Notes under the pieces: generated by a model
Databases searched by the model: none
The model's input: only the letters and a program-made list of their open reading frames with translations
What the model was told of the DNA's origin: nothing
Position numbers and translations under genes: made by a program
Shown: positions 25,025-33,153 of the stretch, one piece after another
Layout: each line of letters opens with the position of its first letter
Position numbering within the stretch: position 1 is the stretch's first letter
Assembly: GCA_030526715.1 (NCBI GenBank)
Contig: JAUNCG010000011.1
Coordinates: forward strand, 1-44,661
Length of the DNA: 44,661 bases
Direction: 5' to 3'
From: Eubacteriales bacterium
GTDB taxonomy: Bacteria; Bacillota; Clostridia; Lachnospirales; Lachnospiraceae

Positions 25025-26014
25025 CTACTTTGTCTGCTTCTGGATATCGTCCGCCGCCATGATCCTCTTGCTGGATTTACGGCTCTTACTCATGATATCA
25101 AACGCTACCGCCACCACGATGATCGCGCCTTCGATAATGTTCTGAATATAGGAGTTGACACCCAGCAGATTCATGATATTCTCCAGAAAACCGATGATAA
25201 ATGCACCGGCCACGGTACCCATAACGGTTCCGACACCACCGGAAAAGGATGTTCCGCCGACGATGGCTGCGGTAAGTCCCGTCATCTCATATCCGACAGC
25301 TCCGTTCGGAAGTCCGGAATTGTTTCTCGCCATAAAAATGACACCCGCCAGACCTGCCAGCATACCATTGATGATATAAGAAACATAAATCGCCTTCTTG
25401 GCATTAATGCCACTGGCCTCCGCCGCCTTTCTGTTGCCGCCGATCGCATACAGGCTGCGACCGTATCTGGTATGATTAAACATATACCAGACGATCACCG
25501 TGATCACTATGACAATGATCACCGGAATCGGCATAAATCCCATCATTCCCTGCCCGACATTGACATATTTTCCGATCTGCAGAATATTGGCGCCACCGGT
25601 AAAGTAAAGAGCAATGCCTCGCGCGATCTGCTGCATGCCGAGCGTTGCGATAAAGGCCGGCACCTGAAATTGCGCTACGAAAATACCGTTAAACAGATTA
25701 CACAAAATACCAACTACCAATGCCACCAGAATCGCCAGCAGCATAGAACCGGTAGACTTGTATGCCGCGACGGAAAGCACTCCCGCCAGAGCCAGTACCG
25801 AACCGATGGACAGATCCAGAAAACCACTGACGATCAGGATCATCTCACCGTAGGCGATCAGGATACCCACACACAGCTGTCTCGCAATGTTCATCAGATT
25901 ATTCGTCTTTAAGAAATACGGACTTAAAGCGGAACAGGCCAGAAACATTACGATCAGTACGATAAATATAGAAAACCTCTGAAGATATGCCGTAAGCTGT
26001 CTATTGTTATTCAT
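25025..26014 (-). CDS. RbsC-like sugar ABC transporter permease
   Basis: A 329-aa membrane protein with about eight to ten hydrophobic segments of the BPD_transp_2 family. Recognisable segments are GEMILIVSGFLDLSIGSVLAL, the EAA-like region YAIGGNRKAAEASGINA, and GGTSFSGGVGTVMGTVAGA. Its start overlaps the upstream ATPase stop by 8 nt, indicating coupling. It forms the membrane channel with the RbsA-like ATPase and accepts ligand from the RbsB-like protein. Confidence 0.94.
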   Translation of the reverse strand: MNNNRQLTAYLQRFSIFIVLIVMFLACSALSPYFLKTNNLMNIARQLCVGILIAYGEMILIVSGFLDLSIGSVLALAGVLSVAAYKSTGSMLLAILVALVVGILCNLFNGIFVAQFQVPAFIATLGMQQIARGIALYFTGGANILQIGKYVNVGQGMMGFMPIPVIIVIVITVIVWYMFNHTRYGRSLYAIGGNRKAAEASGINAKKAIYVSYIINGMLAGLAGVIFMARNNSGLPNGAVGYEMTGLTAAIVGGTSFSGGVGTVMGTVAGAFIIGFLENIMNLLGVNSYIQNIIEGAIIVVAVAFDIMSKSRKSSKRIMAADDIQKQTK

Positions 26015-27527
26015 TTTTTACTCCTTTCCCTTCCTTGCCAAAAAGGCCGGTAGCGCGCATCATGATGGACTCCTGATTAAACTCTTCTCTGCTCAGACAG
26101 CCCATGATCTTTCCCTGACACATGACATAGATTCTGTCACACATACCGATCAGCTCCGGCAGCTCAGAGGATACCATAATAATCGTCTTCCCCTCTTTGA
26201 CAATGTCCGTCATCAGTTTATAAATCTCAAACTTTGCTCCGACATCAATACCACGCGTCGGCTCATCCAGAATCATGATCTCCGGTTCACACAGCATCCA
26301 GCGCGCCAGCAGCACCTTCTGTGCATTGCCTCCCGAGAGAGAGGAAATCAGCGTCTCCAGCGACGGAGTCTTTACATTCATCTTCTGAAAGATATCGGTA
26401 ACCTCCCTGCGTTCCTTCCCATGATGGTTCCGACCTCCGAAGAAATACCTTTTCAGCGAAGCCAGACTCGCATTCTCCATAACGCTGCGAACCGGAATGA
26501 TTCCGTACTCTTTTCGATCCTCCGACAGCATGATCAGCCCTTTGGCGATCGCGTCCTGCGGACTTTTGATCTCCACCTCCTCGCCCTTGATCTTCACGGT
26601 TCCGCTTTCCTTGTGATCAAGACCGAAGATCGCTCTCATGACCTCTGTCCGTCCGGCTCCTACCAGTCCCGCAAAGCCAACGATCTCGCCCTTGCGAGCA
26701 TTAAAATTGATGTTGGCAAACATCCCCTTTTCATTAAAATCTGTAACCTCGAAGCTCTTCTCCCCCAGAGGAATGATCTCCTTCGGGTAAGCGTTATCCA
26801 TCTTTCGTCCTACCATTCTGGCAATGACCGTCTCAATATCCAGCTCCTCTGCCCGATCTGTAGAAACTACCGCGCCGTCCCGAATCACCGTGATATCATC
26901 TGCGATCTGGAACACTTCATCCATTTTATGGGAAATGTAGATAATGCTTACTCCCTTCTCCTTCAGCTCTTCGATTTTTTCAAACAAGAGCTTCACTTCA
27001 TTCTGGGAAATGGAAGAGGTCGGCTCATCCATCAAAACCACCTGAGCATTATTCGTTACCGCCTTGATGATCTCCAGCATCTGAATATCCGAAACCGTCA
27101 AGGTCTTGAGCTTCTGATCCGGCGCATAGCTCAAATGCTCTTCCTCCAAGAACTTCTTCGCCTCTCTGCGAACCTTCTTCCAGTCTACCTTACCGAACCG
27201 GTTCACCGGTAAGCGCCCCATGAACAGGTTCTCCTCTACCGACAGCTCAGAAACATAGTTCAATTCCTGTGCAATCATGGAAATACCATATTCACGCGCC
27301 TGAATCGGATTCCTGATCTCTACCGGCTTCTCATCAATAAAGATCTGCCCCTTATCCGCCTTGTACAATCCGGTAAGTACCTTCATCAGTGTTGATTTTC
27401 CCGCTCCGTTCTCTCCGCAAAGAGCATGTACTGTTCCTTTTCTTACTGCAAAGTTAATATTGCTCAAAGCTTTGACACCAGGAAACGATTTTTCAATACC
27501 ACTGACTCTTAATTTGATTTCATCCAT
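26007..27527 (-). CDS. RbsA-like sugar ABC transporter ATPase (two ABC domains)
   Basis: A 506-aa tandem ATPase. The N-terminal domain has an intact Walker A (GENGAGKST, about 37-45) and VVLMDEPTSS Walker B. The C-terminal domain has the degenerate P-loop GLVGAGRTE and an intact signature LSGGNAQKVLLARWM with IMILDEPTRGID. This asymmetry is normal for the sugar-importer family. GGGAGG lies 5 nt upstream of the ATG. First gene of the alditol operon, with its own promoter. Confidence 0.95.
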   Translation of the reverse strand: MDEIKLRVSGIEKSFPGVKALSNINFAVRKGTVHALCGENGAGKSTLMKVLTGLYKADKGQIFIDEKPVEIRNPIQAREYGISMIAQELNYVSELSVEENLFMGRLPVNRFGKVDWKKVRREAKKFLEEEHLSYAPDQKLKTLTVSDIQMLEIIKAVTNNAQVVLMDEPTSSISQNEVKLLFEKIEELKEKGVSIIYISHKMDEVFQIADDITVIRDGAVVSTDRAEELDIETVIARMVGRKMDNAYPKEIIPLGEKSFEVTDFNEKGMFANINFNARKGEIVGFAGLVGAGRTEVMRAIFGLDHKESGTVKIKGEEVEIKSPQDAIAKGLIMLSEDRKEYGIIPVRSVMENASLASLKRYFFGGRNHHGKERREVTDIFQKMNVKTPSLETLISSLSGGNAQKVLLARWMLCEPEIMILDEPTRGIDVGAKFEIYKLMTDIVKEGKTIIMVSSELPELIGMCDRIYVMCQGKIMGCLSREEFNQESIMMRATGLFGKEGKGVKNE

Positions 27528-27573
27528 AGTGTCCTCCCAAATCCATCAAACACGATTCATTTCTGTTAATTTC

Positions 27574-27602
27574 TTTATAGCACATTCACTATGCAATGTC
27601 CA
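27574..27602 (-). promoter_or_regulatory. Promoter of the alditol transport operon
   Basis: TGGACA (27597-27602), 17-nt spacer, TATAAA (27574-27579) on the minus strand. The spacer region contains ACATT and AATGT arms eight nt apart, which could be an operator. Confidence 0.7.
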
Positions 27603-27777
27603 CTTTAAATTAGGTATTTTACATAAGTTCATCTGTTTTTATAATTTTTATTGTTTGTTTTTGGTCATATTGTATAGTTTATTTGATTTATCTTGTTTTT
27701 TTTACTTATAATGTTTTATTGTTTCGAATAATATTTTATGTATGTTTCGTTCGAAATTTTTATGCAATTCAAATAAC

Positions 27778-27828
27778 AAAGGGATACAAATGGCATTTTT
27801 CAGTCTTTAATACCATTTGTATCCCTTT
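27778..27828. terminator. Hairpin after the ROK regulator gene
   Basis: A perfect 16-nt inverted repeat (27778-27793 with 27813-27828) around a 19-nt loop, 12 nt beyond the ROK stop. The T-run after it is short and broken (TTTGTTATTTG) in the minus direction. Confidence 0.75.
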
Positions 27829-27839
27829 TACATTCTATT

Positions 27840-28964
27840 TTAAATATGCTTCGGCGATCGGACAAAATCATCTATAAAATACAGAGCCGCCCCCACCGCC
27901 GAGGGTTCTGTTCTGCACAATCCGGTCTTGATATAATCTGCCGTATCTTCATAAGGATTCAGATCGCAGGCCAGCTTTTTAAACTCCTCCAGATATTCCT
28001 CCATATATCCGCCCACATTGCCTCCAAGTACCACATCACAGTCAAAGCACATGCGCAGATTATTCACCGCCAGCGCCAGATGCTTCATATATTCCTCAAA
28101 TACATTCCGATATCCCCGGTTTCCTGTCATCTTCATCTGCCAGAAGAATTCTCCGATATCGCCGTTTGTAAAATCCGACAGCACACAGGCCGAGCAATAG
28201 CTGTTCAGACATCCGTAGCTGCCGCAGTAGCACTTTTTCCCCCACGGTATCACCGTCATATGTCCAAACTCTGCCGCCCGCCAGTTCACTCCGGTATATA
28301 CCTTCCGATTCATTACGATAGCTCCGCCCACACTGTTACTCAGTGACAGATACGCCATCGGATGGTTGTCTCCCCGCATCCACAGCTCTGCCCATCCGGC
28401 AGAATTTGCATCATTAAACATCAGCAGCGGATATGGAATCCACTCCTTCATCCGTTCATACAGATTATCCGGCACATTGATCACCTCGGCATAATCCACA
28501 CGATTCTGCCCTTCTCCCACAATCGCCGGAAGCGATACCCCGACTCCCAGAAAATGTTCCCGGTCAATTCCCTGCAGGTTGATCAGCTCTTCGATCTCTC
28601 GACCGATCTGTTGGTAATAAAGCTCCGTATTCTCATACTTTTTATGGATCTTCACCCGCTGCAAAATGTTCAGATTCAGATCGATCAAAACAAACGCCAC
28701 ATAAGACTGTGTAATATCAATGCCGCCCGCAAACCGCGCATGAGGCACAACGCTGAGCATATTTGCCTTGCGTCCGCCCGTCGATTCAAACTCACCCGCA
28801 TTGTAGATCAATTCGCTTTCCCTCAGGCGATTCAGATAATGCGTCACGGTCGGAAGACTGAAGCCCAGCGAAGAGGCGATCGCCTGTCTTGAGCTCGTCT
28901 TATTCCTGTAAATATGATAATATACCTTCCCGATATTTTTTGCGATAGTCCTGCTATCCTCCAT
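27840..28964 (-). CDS. ROK-family transcriptional regulator
   Basis: A 374-aa NagC/XylR-type repressor. The N-terminal winged helix-turn-helix spans about 15-55 (SSRQAIASSLGFSLPTVTHYL). The kinase-like ROK body follows from FAGGIDITQSYVAFVLIDL, with the ROK zinc-site pattern CYCGSYGCLNSYC (Cys245, 247, 252). The phosphate-binding loop is degenerate, so it is a regulator and not a sugar kinase. It lies directly upstream of the ABC operon in the same orientation but with its own terminator, and probably controls that operon in response to the transported sugar or alditol. Confidence 0.92.
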   Translation of the reverse strand: MEDSRTIAKNIGKVYYHIYRNKTSSRQAIASSLGFSLPTVTHYLNRLRESELIYNAGEFESTGGRKANMLSVVPHARFAGGIDITQSYVAFVLIDLNLNILQRVKIHKKYENTELYYQQIGREIEELINLQGIDREHFLGVGVSLPAIVGEGQNRVDYAEVINVPDNLYERMKEWIPYPLLMFNDANSAGWAELWMRGDNHPMAYLSLSNSVGGAIVMNRKVYTGVNWRAAEFGHMTVIPWGKKCYCGSYGCLNSYCSACVLSDFTNGDIGEFFWQMKMTGNRGYRNVFEEYMKHLALAVNNLRMCFDCDVVLGGNVGGYMEEYLEEFKKLACDLNPYEDTADYIKTGLCRTEPSAVGAALYFIDDFVRSPKHI

Positions 28965-29029
28965 CCATTCACCTCCCGATCATACCGACGGATTTCATTT
29001 CAGGAAACGCCGAATTCATCCGTGTTTTC

Positions 29030-29059
29030 TTGGCATACTTCGTTATTTCATGTTATAAT
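29030..29059 (+). promoter_or_regulatory. Promoter of the YmfI-like reductase gene
   Basis: TTGGCA (29030-29035), 18-nt spacer, TATAAT (29054-29059), about 40 nt before the start codon. Confidence 0.7.
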
Positions 29060-29097
29060 TCTCTCATAAATCATCGTCAAAAGAAAGAAGGTTTTTC

Positions 29098-29835
29098 ATG
29101 AAAAATAAAAAAACGGCCCTGATCACCGGAGCCTCCCGCGGAATCGGCAAGGCTATTGCCGAGTCTCTGGCCAAAGACGGCTATCAACTCTACCTCACCT
29201 GTCGGACAAATATCCAAACGTTGACCGCCTTCACTTCCCAGCTGGAGCAGCAATACATGATACGCTGCCACGCTTTCTGTGCCGACGCAGGAAGCCCCTC
29301 CGACATGGAACAGGTCTTCACTCAGATAGACGCTCTCTCCGGCCGTCTGGATGTGCTCGTCAACAATGCCGGGATCTCGCACATCGGTCTGATTACCGAT
29401 ATCTCTTTAGAAGAATGGGACCGGCTGATGCGCACGAATCTAAGCTCCGTATTCTATACCAGCCGTCTGGCCGTTCCTCTAATGCTTCGCAGCCACGCCG
29501 GAAAAATCATCAATATTTCTTCCGTCTGGGGCTGTGTCGGAGCCTCCTGTGAAGTAGCATATTCCGCTTCCAAGGGCGGTGTGAACGCCTTCACTATGGC
29601 TCTGGCAAAGGAACTGGCTCCAAGCAACATTCAGGTCAATGCCATTGCCTGCGGCACGATCAATACCGAAATGAACCATTTTCTCTCTCCCGAAGACCTC
29701 GAAGCTCTGACAGAAGAAATCCCTGCCGGACGCTTCGGCGATCCTGCCGAGGTGGGGGAGCTCGTCCGCACTCTCTGCCAAAGCAGCGGTTATCTGACCG
29801 GACAGATCATCCGGCTGGACGGCGGATGGATCTGA
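29098..29835 (+). CDS. ymfI: SDR-family reductase, likely EF-P 5-aminopentanone reductase (YmfI-like)
   Basis: A 245-aa short-chain dehydrogenase. The glycine motif is TGASRGIGKA (10-19), NNAG is at 89-92, and the catalytic residues are Ser142, Tyr155 and Lys159. The general fold is that of FabG. Several stretches match what I remember of B. subtilis YmfI rather than FabG: SHIGLITD, SSVWG, GASCEV and EIPAGR. YmfI reduces the 5-aminopentanone group on elongation factor P to 5-aminopentanol. A FabG-like acyl-ACP reductase is the alternative. GAAGG lies 6 nt upstream of the ATG. It is transcribed convergently with greA, and the stops are 5 nt apart. Confidence 0.85.
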   Translation: MKNKKTALITGASRGIGKAIAESLAKDGYQLYLTCRTNIQTLTAFTSQLEQQYMIRCHAFCADAGSPSDMEQVFTQIDALSGRLDVLVNNAGISHIGLITDISLEEWDRLMRTNLSSVFYTSRLAVPLMLRSHAGKIINISSVWGCVGASCEVAYSASKGGVNAFTMALAKELAPSNIQVNAIACGTINTEMNHFLSPEDLEALTEEIPAGRFGDPAEVGELVRTLCQSSGYLTGQIIRLDGGWI

Positions 29836-29840
29836 GTCGG

Positions 29841-30344
29841 TCAAAATCTTCGTATTTCGTCCTCACTCTCATCCTTTGTATTTTGAATGGATTTGATGAC
29901 GATATAATATCCGGCATTCTCGTTTACTCTTACATACACCCGATCTCCGACCTTATGCCCCCGGATCGCCCGACCAAGCGGCGACTCTATGCTGATATAG
30001 CCTTTCATAGAGTTACCGCGAATCGAGGTCACCAGCTTATACTCTTCCGTCTCGTCATCCTCCTCAAAATACACTTCCACGATATTATCCAGTCCCACCT
30101 CGTCATCTCCGGAGCGATCCTCGACGATCCGTGCATTTTTCAGGATTCTCTCGAGATACCGAATGCGGCTCTCATTGGAATTCTTATCCTTTTTCGCCGC
30201 ATGATACTCAAAATTCTCACTCAGATCTCCATGAGCGCGCGCTTCTTTTACAGCCTCCAGAGCTTCCTTGCGCACTACCAGTTTCCGGTATTCAATCTCA
30301 TCCCGGATCTTCTGTACGTCACTTTTTGTAAGCTGTTCTCCCAT
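29841..30344 (-). CDS. greA: Transcription elongation factor GreA/GreB
   Basis: A 167-aa factor that enters the RNA polymerase secondary channel and stimulates cleavage of backtracked RNA. The N-terminal coiled coil carries the tip motif GDLSENFEYHAAK, with acidic Asp40 and Glu43. The C-terminal FKBP-like domain has SPLGRAIRGHKVGDRV. The acidic C-terminal tail (DESEDEIRRF) is slightly longer than usual. The gene lies 18 nt after the start of the aldolase unit's predecessor and is probably co-transcribed with the upstream aldolase gene. Confidence 0.94.
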   Translation of the reverse strand: MGEQLTKSDVQKIRDEIEYRKLVVRKEALEAVKEARAHGDLSENFEYHAAKKDKNSNESRIRYLERILKNARIVEDRSGDDEVGLDNIVEVYFEEDDETEEYKLVTSIRGNSMKGYISIESPLGRAIRGHKVGDRVYVRVNENAGYYIVIKSIQNTKDESEDEIRRF

Positions 30345-30362
30345 ATCTCTCTCCCATTCTGT

Positions 30363-31340
30363 CTATTCATCCTGTACGACCAATTCCTTATAAAATTCTG
30401 TGTAATCACTGCGATGCTCCTTTGTAAAAGAAATCGCGGTTCTCGGATGCTGATTCAAAAGACCGGTCATCAGATACTGAAGATCATATCCCCACATAAT
30501 TCCTTCTTCTTTCAGCTTCGTCATATGTTTTTCGATAAACTGAACCACCGGATACACATTGTACTTCGGATTCTTCAGGAATCCCAGCAGAAGCTCCATG
30601 GCGCAGTTTCCGGCTCCGCGTCCCATGGTATCATAGGTTGCGTCCAACCAGTCCACACCGTCTCCCACTGCCTCAATGGTATTCGCAAACGCAAGCTGCT
30701 GGTTATTATGCGCATGGATACCGACCTTCTTGCCATACTTCTCCGCCGCATTCAGGAACATATCCACAGTTCTCGCCACCTGCTCCGGATATAACGCGCC
30801 GTAGCTGTCCACAATGTAGAAGCCGTTTACCGGTGTCTGACCCAGCAACTCCAGCGCCGCCTGAATATCGCCTTCACGCCCGTTAGATATCGCCATGATA
30901 TTGCAGGTGGTCTCATATCCCTTGTTCACGGCATCCTCGATCATTTCGATTGCCGCCGGAATCGTATGAAGGTAGGTGGCCACGCGGATCAGATCGATCG
31001 GACTTTCCTCCCTCGGGCGAATATCCTCTTTGTAATTGCACCTTCCCACATCCGCCATAACCGCAATCTTCAGATCCGTCGCATTTTCTCCAACAATAGC
31101 ACGGATATCCTCATCTTTACAGAACTTCCATTTTCCATACTTATTCACGTCAAACAGCTCTGTAGACGCCTTATATCCAAACTCCATATAATCCACGCCG
31201 GCGCGAAGATTCGCCAGATACAGATCCTTTACAAATTCATCCTTAAAATAAAAATCATTCACCAAACCGCCGTCTCTCATAGTCGCATCTACTACACGAA
31301 CGTCCGAGCGATAATCCATCAGCTTCGCAATCTCTTTCAT
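30363..31340 (-). CDS. DRE-TIM metallolyase (HMGL-like aldolase)
   Basis: A 325-aa TIM-barrel enzyme of the DRE-TIM metallolyase superfamily (HMG-CoA lyase, isopropylmalate synthase, 4-hydroxy-2-oxovalerate aldolase). The DRE-like motif is DATMRDGG at 18-25. The metal-binding HxH is His209-Ala-His211 in VGIHAHNNQQ. Segments such as YMEFGYKAST and MGRGAGNCAMELLLG recall the aldolase branch. Substrate is unknown. A perfect consensus promoter lies upstream, implying strong constitutive expression. greA is 18 nt downstream. Confidence 0.85.
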   Translation of the reverse strand: MKEIAKLMDYRSDVRVVDATMRDGGLVNDFYFKDEFVKDLYLANLRAGVDYMEFGYKASTELFDVNKYGKWKFCKDEDIRAIVGENATDLKIAVMADVGRCNYKEDIRPREESPIDLIRVATYLHTIPAAIEMIEDAVNKGYETTCNIMAISNGREGDIQAALELLGQTPVNGFYIVDSYGALYPEQVARTVDMFLNAAEKYGKKVGIHAHNNQQLAFANTIEAVGDGVDWLDATYDTMGRGAGNCAMELLLGFLKNPKYNVYPVVQFIEKHMTKLKEEGIMWGYDLQYLMTGLLNQHPRTAISFTKEHRSDYTEFYKELVVQDE

Positions 31341-31401
31341 ACCGTCACCTTACCTATCTCATTTATTGCGGTTTGCTTTAGCACTTTAAACCGTGACACC
31401 A

Positions 31402-31430
31402 ATTATAAGCTATAATCTTCGTTTTGTCAA
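31402..31430 (-). promoter_or_regulatory. Full-consensus promoter of the aldolase-greA unit
   Basis: TTGACA (31425-31430), exactly 17 nt, TATAAT (31402-31407) on the minus strand. Confidence 0.9.
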
Positions 31431-31445
31431 TGAGACTTTCTCCGC

Positions 31446-32663
31446 TTATGACAACGTCCCTTCCTTTATGATTTTTTGCAGCCAGTAGAGATACCCTGCC
31501 CGCGGTATATCCTCATCATACAGCAGATTCACACTGCCGATTTCTTTGCCCTCCAGACGGTAGATCACCTTACCGGCTATCGCATTCTTTTCTATAGGTG
31601 CATTCGCCTCATCTGCAAGCTCTATCGTCCGCTCTATGGCTCCAAGATTTTTCCCCTGTGTATCCAGATAAGAAAATTCCTGCTGCAGATGGCAGGAGGT
31701 CTCCTGTTGTATCCCCCGTTTCACACAGATCTGCGGCAGTCCAAGCGGTTCTTCATCTCTGTAGAGACGACATTTTCCAAAACCATAATTCAGCAGCTCC
31801 GCCGCATTTCGAAATCTCGTCTTCGAATCCGGTCCTGCCATGATCACACTGATCAGCTCGATGCCTCCTCTGGAGGCCGTAGCAGATATACAGAACAGTG
31901 CTTTGCTTGTGCTTCCGGTCTTCAGCCCCGTACATCCGTCATATCCGCGCAGCAGCTTATTGGTATTCGATAGACCGAATTCACTGCTTCCCCGATAAGC
32001 GTTGTGGGTAATGGTATCCATCCAGATCGTCGTATAGTCATGAACCTTCGGAAATCTGGTGATCAGCTCCCGCGACATTACCGCAATGTCATAGGCCGAT
32101 GTATAATGCCCGTCGGAATCCGTCAATCCACAGCAGTCTTCAAAGTGTGTATCCTTCATTCCCAGCTCCGCTGCCCGTCTATTCATGAGCTGTACAAACT
32201 CTGACTCGCTGCCCGCTATGTACTCTGCCATGGACACGGACGCATCATTTCCCGAGGAAACCAGAATACACTTTAGCAATGTATCTACCGTCTGCTTTTC
32301 TCCTTCCTCCAGAAATACCTGAGAGCCTCCCATGGACTGTGCATGGGCGCTGGTGACCACCTCATCCTGAAGAGATATCGTCCCCTTTTCCAACGCCTCA
32401 AAGATCAAAAGCGTCGTCATGATCTTTGTCACGCTTGCGGGACTTCTGCGGTCATGGGCATTTTTCTCATATAATACCGTACCTGTCGCAGCCTCCATCA
32501 AAATCGCCTCCGGAGACTCGATCTCCAAAGACGCAGCTTCTGCAGTTTTCTCTGCCTCATTGTGGATAAATTCCTTTGCTTCGATCCGCATTGGCTGACT
32601 CACGGTTATCCACATGCACCATAGTATCATAATGCAGCCCATTTTTTTCATAATTTTACGCAC
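31446..32663 (-). CDS. D-alanyl-D-alanine carboxypeptidase (S11 family, DacF-like)
   Basis: A 405-aa exported penicillin-binding protein that trims the terminal D-Ala of peptidoglycan stem peptides. It has a signal peptide (about 1-29), the SxxK motif Ser77-Val-Thr-Lys80, SGN at 137-139, and KTG at 248-250. The C-terminal PBP5-like domain (about 300-405) is present. A GTG start at 32663 follows a purine-rich GGGTGGGGG site by about 7 nt; the ATG four codons later is an alternative. DacF-type enzymes are often sporulation-linked, but nothing here shows that directly. Confidence 0.93.
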   Translation of the reverse strand: MRKIMKKMGCIMILWCMWITVSQPMRIEAKEFIHNEAEKTAEAASLEIESPEAILMEAATGTVLYEKNAHDRRSPASVTKIMTTLLIFEALEKGTISLQDEVVTSAHAQSMGGSQVFLEEGEKQTVDTLLKCILVSSGNDASVSMAEYIAGSESEFVQLMNRRAAELGMKDTHFEDCCGLTDSDGHYTSAYDIAVMSRELITRFPKVHDYTTIWMDTITHNAYRGSSEFGLSNTNKLLRGYDGCTGLKTGSTSKALFCISATASRGGIELISVIMAGPDSKTRFRNAAELLNYGFGKCRLYRDEEPLGLPQICVKRGIQQETSCHLQQEFSYLDTQGKNLGAIERTIELADEANAPIEKNAIAGKVIYRLEGKEIGSVNLLYDEDIPRAGYLYWLQKIIKEGTLS

Positions 32664-32709
32664 AAATCTTCCCCCACCCTTTTCTAGTACAACTTATGCG
32701 TATGGGCGC

Positions 32710-32738
32710 AAAAAAAGAATGTGCATGAACACATTCTT
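32710..32738 (-). terminator. Second (distal) terminator after rpsU
   Basis: AAGAATGTG and CACATTCTT arms with a 6-nt loop, followed by seven T residues (32710-32716) in the minus direction. It stands about 45 nt upstream of the carboxypeptidase start. Confidence 0.88.
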
Positions 32739-32771
32739 CCCGAAATTCAGTCTCTCCCCTGAGCATTCTCA

Positions 32772-32806
32772 ATAACAAAGAACCCCGCAGACATACGTCC
32801 ACGGGG
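32772..32806 (-). terminator. First terminator after rpsU
   Basis: A 10-bp stem (32783-32792 with 32797-32806) with a 4-nt loop, then TTCTTTGTT. It begins 14 nt beyond the rpsU stop. Confidence 0.85.
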
Positions 32807-32820
32807 ATACTTCTTGCACA

Positions 32821-32997
32821 TTAGTTGAATTTACGCTTACGAGCAGCTTCAGATTTCTTCTTACGTCTTACGCTCGGCTTTTCGTAATGTTCTCTCTTAC
32901 GAATTTCCTGCTGAATACCAGCTTTTGCGCAGTTTCTTTTGAAACGGCGTAAAGCGCTATCCAAAGTCTCGTTCTCTTTTACGATTACATTCGACAT
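32821..32997 (-). CDS. rpsU: 30S ribosomal protein S21
   Basis: A 58-aa, very basic protein of the small subunit. ATG at 32997 gives the canonical N-terminus [20 protein letters not shown], and the C-terminus is [20 protein letters not shown] lies 7 nt upstream. A longer in-frame start would overlap the gene's own promoter region and is rejected. It has its own promoter downstream of alaS and two terminators in tandem. Confidence 0.97.
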   Translation of the reverse strand: MSNVIVKENETLDSALRRFKRNCAKAGIQQEIRKREHYEKPSVRRKKKSEAARKRKFN

Positions 32998-33073
32998 AGT
33001 CTCACACCTTACCTCCCTCCAGTTGTAGATTGTGCTAAATACAACTGTGGGTATTTTTCTTGCACTGATGACT

Positions 33074-33102
33074 ATTATACCCACCTTTGGTATTTACGTC
33101 AA
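33074..33102 (-). promoter_or_regulatory. rpsU promoter
   Basis: TTGACG (33097-33102), 17-nt spacer, TATAAT (33074-33079) on the minus strand, giving a leader of about 70 nt. Confidence 0.88.
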
Positions 33103-33153
33103 GAGTTTTTTTATAAAACCCGGCAATGTTATCCACACTGCGTCATTATTCTC

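Larger units (their letters stand above)
27528..27839. other. AT-rich intergenic region between ROK regulator and ABC operon
   Basis: About 310 nt with no coding frame I can support. It holds the operon promoter, the ROK terminator, and an upstream element at 27744-27756 with TTTCG/CGAAA arms two nt apart plus a related half-site TTTCGAA at about 27722-27728. These are candidate ROK operators. Confidence 0.5.

Noticed and set aside
26004..27212. A 402-codon open frame on the plus strand
   Set aside because: It is antisense to the RbsA-like ATPase gene, with shadow-type composition and no ribosome binding site.
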